From Prinia subflava (Eukaryota; Chordata; Aves; Passeriformes; Cisticolidae): DNA of 64,000 nucleotides. The notes under the pieces were generated by a model. It made no database searches. It was not told the origin of the DNA and saw only the letters and a list, made by a program, of their open reading frames with translations. The translations under genes were made by a program, and so were the position numbers. The DNA is taken from positions 6,301,081 through 6,365,080 of the forward strand of contig NC_086258.1 in NCBI RefSeq assembly GCF_021018805.1. The letters are read 5' to 3'. Shown one piece after another: positions 61,601 to 64,000 of the stretch (positions are counted from its first letter, which is position 1; each line of letters begins with the position of its first letter).

Positions 61601-63729
61601 GCTGTGTGTGATAAAGGGTGTTTGGGTCAGCACACTGGAACTGGGGCTGTGTGTGATAAGGGGTGTTGGGGCTCCCAGGGCTCTGGGGTCTCCTCGGGCC
61701 GGATGGCTCCGCACCCAGTGCAGCAGAGGGTGACCAAAGACATCTCTCCCCGTGGCACAGAACCCCCTGCCATCCTGGCAGTGACGCCCAGCCTGAAGGT
61801 GCTGGTGGGAGAGGACGTGACCCTGGAGTGCTGGGTTTCGGGGGCACCCCCACCCCACATCGTGTGGTACAAAGGTGGGGCTGGGAGCACGCGCTGGGGG
61901 ACATCACTGGGGGACATCACTGGGGGACATCACTGGGGGTTCCCCAGTGTGACACGGGGGGACACCCACAGAGGCACTCGGGGTGCTGACGTGGGGCTCT
62001 CGGGCAGGGGAGCAGGCGGTGGCGACGTTCCCGGCGGGCACACAGCGCGCGGTGCTGCGGCTGCAGGCGGTGCAGGAGGAGGACGCCGGGCACTACGGCT
62101 GCCAGGCGCTGGGCCAGGCTGGCATCGCCTTCGACAGCACCCTGCTGCACGTGGGCTGTAAGTCCTGGGGGCTCCCACCCGGCGCTCAAGCCTGTTGCTC
62201 TCCTCTCTGGGTCAGCTCCCCTTTGCTGCTCTCCAGGCCTCCTGGTGGGGAGGTGTTGGTGCTTGGGACAAACAGGAGGAAGCCTGGTGGGATTTCCAAG
62301 CTTTGGGAAGATGCAGGAGGTTCAGCAGTGGGGAAAGACAAGGCAGTTGTTATTGCACGGGGACATGAGGGCTTGGGATGCAATTGAGGATGCAAAGTGG
62401 GATTAGGCAGAGGTGGGGGCTGACTTCTGTGTGTCTGAAAATCTTTTGCTGGAGGCAGAAGGGATGAAAGAGCATGAGGAGGAGGAGGAGGAGGGAAGGC
62501 TCTGTGTTGAGGACAGCAGGGTTTAAAGCAGTTAAAGATGGAAAAGTGCAAGTTATTTTGCTGAGCCAGGGGTCGATGAGTGTAACTGGAAGAGATGGAA
62601 AATACAACGGCTCTGGCAGCTTTGGAAAAGCACCAAATGCTTTAAGTCAGTCTCGTAACTTGTCAGGACACCTGGCTCATTGGTTCTGCAGCCCCATCCC
62701 TTCTCCAGGCTGAGCTGTGGGAAGCTGGGATGCTGGACCTGCCTGAGCCCTTTTTCTGCTCCTCTCTCCTCCAGCTGCCCCTCACTTTCCTGAGCCCCTG
62801 GGCGACACGGAGGTCAAGGCTGGGGAGAGTGTGAGCCTGCTGTGCCGTGTGGAGGGATCTCCCCCGCCACAGGTCACCTGGTCCCGGCAGGACGGGAAAC
62901 CCGTGGTGGGCTGGCAGGAACCACGGGGCGTTTCCAGCCAGCTGGAGGCTGCCCAGCTCCTCATTGAGAGTAAGAGCTGAGTGTGCATGCTTTAATTTGT
63001 ATTTTTAACTCGTGCAAGCTTAACTGTGCAGTCACAGCCTGCAAGCCTCCAGCTCTGAGGGGTCTGTCCCCACTGGAGATGGTGGTGGGGCAGGGGAGCG
63101 TGGTCCCTGTCCTGGGGCTTGCTTAGCCCCGCTAAGCTGAGGCTTCTCCCCACTCCAGGTGCCTCGCTGGATGACCAAGCCATCTACATCTGTGAAGCCC
63201 AAAATGAGTTTGGGAAAATCCACGCAGAGGTCAAGCTCACAGTCACGGGACAGGGTTTGTTTTTCTGTGCTTTGGTCGGTGAATCCATCCCAGCCGTGCT
63301 GGCAGTGAGGGAGTGGCAGACCAGACCAGCTGTCTCTGGTCCTGAGCTGGCCACAGTGAATGCTCAGCAACCCCAGGGCAGGGTTTGGGCAATGCCCTTC
63401 CAAGCCCTCTTTGGCTTCGTATGCTGACACGGACCCAAACTGCAGTGAATATCCCCAAATTCCTGGGGGAGAGGAGTCAGAGCTGGCTTATGCTGAGCCA
63501 GGATCCAGACCTTGGAAGAGAGGTGATCTAGATCCATTCTCCTGAGCGTTCCTGGCCAGTTTATTACTGATTAATGCTGGTTCCCTTTCCTCTCTTCCAA
63601 GCAGCCCCAGAAATAGCTCTTGCATCCCCCGTGGTCCGTGTGCTCGCAGGCCAGCCTGTGGCCCTGCCCTGCGTGATCCTGGCTGGGAGCCCGTTCCCAG
63701 CCCGCCACTGGCTGAAGGATGGGCAGAGG
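55411..63729 (+). CDS. HMCN2: HMCN2, hemicentin-2, N-terminal 915 codons (18 exons; continues past window)
   Basis: Eighteen exons join in frame to 2745 nt. Layout by residue: signal peptide about 1-22 ([20 protein letters not shown]); VWA domain about 27-205 with the MIDAS motif DVTGS at 34-38 and the conserved FSDARAKDY and [10 protein letters not shown]; hemicentin linker about 206-420; Ig1 about 420-507 (exons 9-10); Ig2 508-598 (single exon 11); Ig3 599-688; Ig4 689-776; Ig5 777-873; and the start of Ig6. Each complete Ig domain has its two cysteines (for example LISC/YEC, MSC/YQC, LNC/YSC). The sequence matches remembered vertebrate HMCN2 along the whole length and better than HMCN1. 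Family role: a giant secreted fibulin-family protein of basement-membrane linkages and cell-matrix junctions. Full-length proteins have about 5000 residues, so only the first fifth is here. Confidence 0.95.
55640..57519 (+). other. HMCN2 introns 1 and 2
   Basis: Introns 55640-56547 and 56619-57519. No exon, mobile element or RNA gene was recognised. There is a short TTTTTTTTATATATAATTATTTTG tract near 56980-57005 (AT-rich within GC-rich DNA). Confidence 0.75.
56548..56618 (+). CDS. HMCN2: HMCN2 exon 2
   Basis: 71 nt after TCTTGCAG: (E)[17 protein letters not shown] through LHVQ, donor GTAGGC. Matches the VWA domain of HMCN2. Confidence 0.95.
57520..57678 (+). CDS. HMCN2: HMCN2 exon 3
   Basis: 159 nt, phase 0, after [26 protein letters not shown] through [16 protein letters not shown] and QSQ. 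Very highly conserved VWA core. Confidence 0.96.
57885..58007 (+). CDS. HMCN2: HMCN2 exon 4
   Basis: 123 nt, phase 0, after [24 protein letters not shown] through [15 protein letters not shown], donor GTGAGT. Confidence 0.96.
58103..58274 (+). CDS. HMCN2: HMCN2 exon 5
   Basis: 172 nt after [26 protein letters not shown] through [16 protein letters not shown], ending DPA plus one base. This is the end of VWA and the start of the linker. Confidence 0.95.
58609..58715 (+). CDS. HMCN2: HMCN2 exon 6
   Basis: 107 nt after ATTACAG: (G)[17 protein letters not shown] through EPGTWLVT, donor GTAGGC. Confidence 0.94.
58922..59042 (+). CDS. HMCN2: HMCN2 exon 7
   Basis: 121 nt after [25 protein letters not shown] through FSTQPEF, ending PVQ plus one base before GTGAGG. 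Confidence 0.94.
59137..59409 (+). CDS. HMCN2: HMCN2 exon 8
   Basis: 273 nt after TTTCCAG: (G)[18 protein letters not shown] through [18 protein letters not shown], ending VVP plus one base. Last linker exon. The preceding intron is only 94 bases. Confidence 0.94.
59558..59702 (+). CDS. HMCN2: HMCN2 exon 9 (Ig1, first half)
   Basis: 145 nt after TTCCAG: (G)[33 protein letters not shown], ending QIF plus two bases. It carries the first Ig1 cysteine. As in the human protein, the usual core Trp is not present at the expected place. Confidence 0.93.
59956..60077 (+). CDS. HMCN2: HMCN2 exon 10 (Ig1, second half)
   Basis: 122 nt after [44 protein letters not shown], donor GTGGGG. It holds the second Ig1 cysteine. 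Confidence 0.93.
60160..60432 (+). CDS. HMCN2: HMCN2 exon 11 (Ig2, whole domain)
   Basis: 273 nt after GTTCCTAG: (E)[56 protein letters not shown] complete I-set domain in one exon, behind an 82-base intron. Confidence 0.94.
60539..60680 (+). CDS. HMCN2: HMCN2 exon 12 (Ig3, first half)
   Basis: 142 nt after CCGTGCAG: (E)[45 protein letters not shown], then GTGAGC. Cys and core Trp are present. Confidence 0.9.
60681..61249 (+). other. HMCN2 intron 12
   Basis: 569-base intron, noticeably more AT-rich than its neighbours. Nothing recognised inside. Confidence 0.75.
61250..61377 (+). CDS. HMCN2: HMCN2 exon 13 (Ig3, second half)
   Basis: 128 nt after [51 protein letters not shown], donor GTACCT. 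Confidence 0.94.
61405..61673 (+). repeat. 45-46-bp minisatellite in HMCN2 intron 13
   Basis: About six units of GGGGCTGTGTGTGATAAAGG followed by GTGTTGGGGTCAGCACTGTG and GGAATT. Equivalent T of CTGTG lies at 61420, 61465, 61511, 61557, 61603 and 61648, giving periods of 45, 46, 46, 46 and 45. Inner units are almost identical, while the first and last are diverged. Confidence 0.95.
61761..61874 (+). CDS. HMCN2: HMCN2 exon 14 (Ig4, first half)
   Basis: 114 nt after GTGGCACAG: (E)[35 protein letters not shown], donor GTGGGG. Confidence 0.93.
61895..61939 (+). repeat. 13-bp tandem repeat in HMCN2 intron 14
   Basis: GGGGGACATCACT three times plus a partial unit, making up about a third of the 133-base intron between the two halves of Ig4. 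Confidence 0.93.
62008..62157 (+). CDS. HMCN2: HMCN2 exon 15 (Ig4, second half)
   Basis: 150 nt after TCTCGGGCAG: (G)[37 protein letters not shown], donor GTAAGT. Confidence 0.92.
62158..62774 (+). other. HMCN2 intron 15
   Basis: 617-base intron with a short GAG/GGA purine run near 62475-62500. No other feature. Confidence 0.75.
62775..62969 (+). CDS. HMCN2: HMCN2 exon 16 (Ig5, first part)
   Basis: 195 nt after CTCCTCCAG: (S)[43 protein letters not shown], donor GTAAGA. Confidence 0.93.
63159..63254 (+). CDS. HMCN2: HMCN2 exon 17 (Ig5, end)
   Basis: 96 nt after CACTCCAG: (S)[31 protein letters not shown]. The donor that keeps the frame is CAGG|GTTTGT, weaker than the gene's other donors, so the 3' border is slightly less certain. 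Confidence 0.88.
63255..63604 (+). other. HMCN2 intron 17
   Basis: About 350 bases from the GTTTGT donor to the tandem AAGCAG acceptor. A polypyrimidine stretch (TTCCCTTTCCTCTCTTCC) precedes the acceptor. Nothing else seen. Confidence 0.75.
63605..63729 (+). CDS. HMCN2: HMCN2 exon 18 (Ig6, first half)
   Basis: 125 nt: (A)[39 protein letters not shown], then GTGAGA. The acceptor is the tandem AAGCAG, so the exon may also start at 63602 and add one Ala. The frame stays open past 63729 up to a stop near 63847-63849 (see findings). Confidence 0.87.
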
Positions 63730-64000
63730 GTGAGACTTCCACGCCTGCTGGGATGGTGGGTGGGTGGGTGGGTGGTTGGACACCTGCCCTCTGGTGAGGC
63801 CTCACTGCAGGATGGGTCCCTCACCCTTTGGGGCAAAAGCTGCTGGTGAAAGGATCCAGTGGAGCATTTGTGCTGGGAAGGCAACGTGGGTTTATCTCCA
63901 CATCAGGATGTTGCTCAGGATTCATTTCTGGATGTGCCCCATAGATGCAGGGATACGTTGGTGTTTGACCCTGCCATCTGTCCTGCTTTCTGCTCTCTGC
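63730..64000 (+). other. HMCN2 intron 18 (or unresolved exon extension), cut by window end
   Basis: Starts GTGAGA and contains the GGGT repeat. It also carries in-frame sequence resembling the next part of Ig6 ([13 protein letters not shown]) before a TGA. The exon structure here needs transcript data to settle. Confidence 0.5.
63755..63777 (+). repeat. (GGGT)n microsatellite
   Basis: About five GGGT units immediately downstream of the predicted exon 18 donor in HMCN2. G-quadruplex potential. Confidence 0.9.

Noticed and set aside
63811..63847. Separate short HMCN2 exon reading [11 protein letters not shown]
   Set aside because: CACTGCAG|GATGGG and TG|GTGAAA could bound it, but it would leave the Ig6 middle strands missing and the last residues do not match. 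Not supportable without transcripts.

Overview
This is vertebrate nuclear DNA and almost certainly from a bird. It holds three spliced genes on the + strand in the order GPR107 (3' end), NCS1 (complete) and HMCN2 (5' part). The same order is found on human 9q34. Interspersed repeats are CR1 LINE fragments, introns are compact on the right side, and GC content climbs steeply from left to right. The young CR1 copies look like those common in neoavian/passerine genomes, but the species cannot be named from the sequence.

Region 1 (1-17599): the last six coding exons of GPR107, encoding the final 176 residues of a Golgi seven-membrane-span protein. They are separated by AT-rich introns with mononucleotide runs and an old antisense CR1 relic. 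One intron uses a GC donor (GC-AG). Region 2 (17600-31700): GPR107 3'UTR of unknown length, then an intergenic stretch with no gene I can support. It contains a CA repeat, several candidate poly(A) signals, possible conserved AT-rich blocks, and antisense CR1 fragments just before the NCS1 CpG island. Region 3 (31700-53200): NCS1, with a repeat-laden CpG-island promoter, seven coding exons giving a 190-residue EF-hand protein, a 12.8-kb first intron, a likely 3'UTR intron and a long AU-rich 3'UTR. Region 4 (53200-64000): the HMCN2 promoter region and the first 18 coding exons (915 codons). These encode a signal peptide, a VWA domain with a DxTxS metal site, a linker region, and Ig domains 1-5 plus the start of Ig 6. 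The gene runs off the right edge.

All exon boundaries were set by hand from reading-frame continuity, splice consensus and remembered protein family sequence. The joined lengths close exactly (GPR107 531 nt including stop; NCS1 573 nt including stop; HMCN2 2745 nt so far). The three genes are neighbours by conserved synteny and have no known joint pathway: GPR107 acts in Golgi/endosome membrane traffic, NCS1 is a neuronal calcium sensor, and HMCN2 is an extracellular-matrix/basement-membrane protein.

The most unusual structure is in NCS1 intron 1, at about 40278-40930. It is a strongly diverged tandem array that holds a strict 23-bp period over roughly 28 units, and each unit carries an AATTA core and an ATGCAT-like core. 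Other points of note are the G-rich minus-strand repeat and the 8-bp GGACACAC repeat directly upstream of the NCS1 start, a 45-46-bp minisatellite in HMCN2 intron 13, a NAGNAG acceptor in HMCN2, and a GGGT expansion at the end of the last visible HMCN2 exon.
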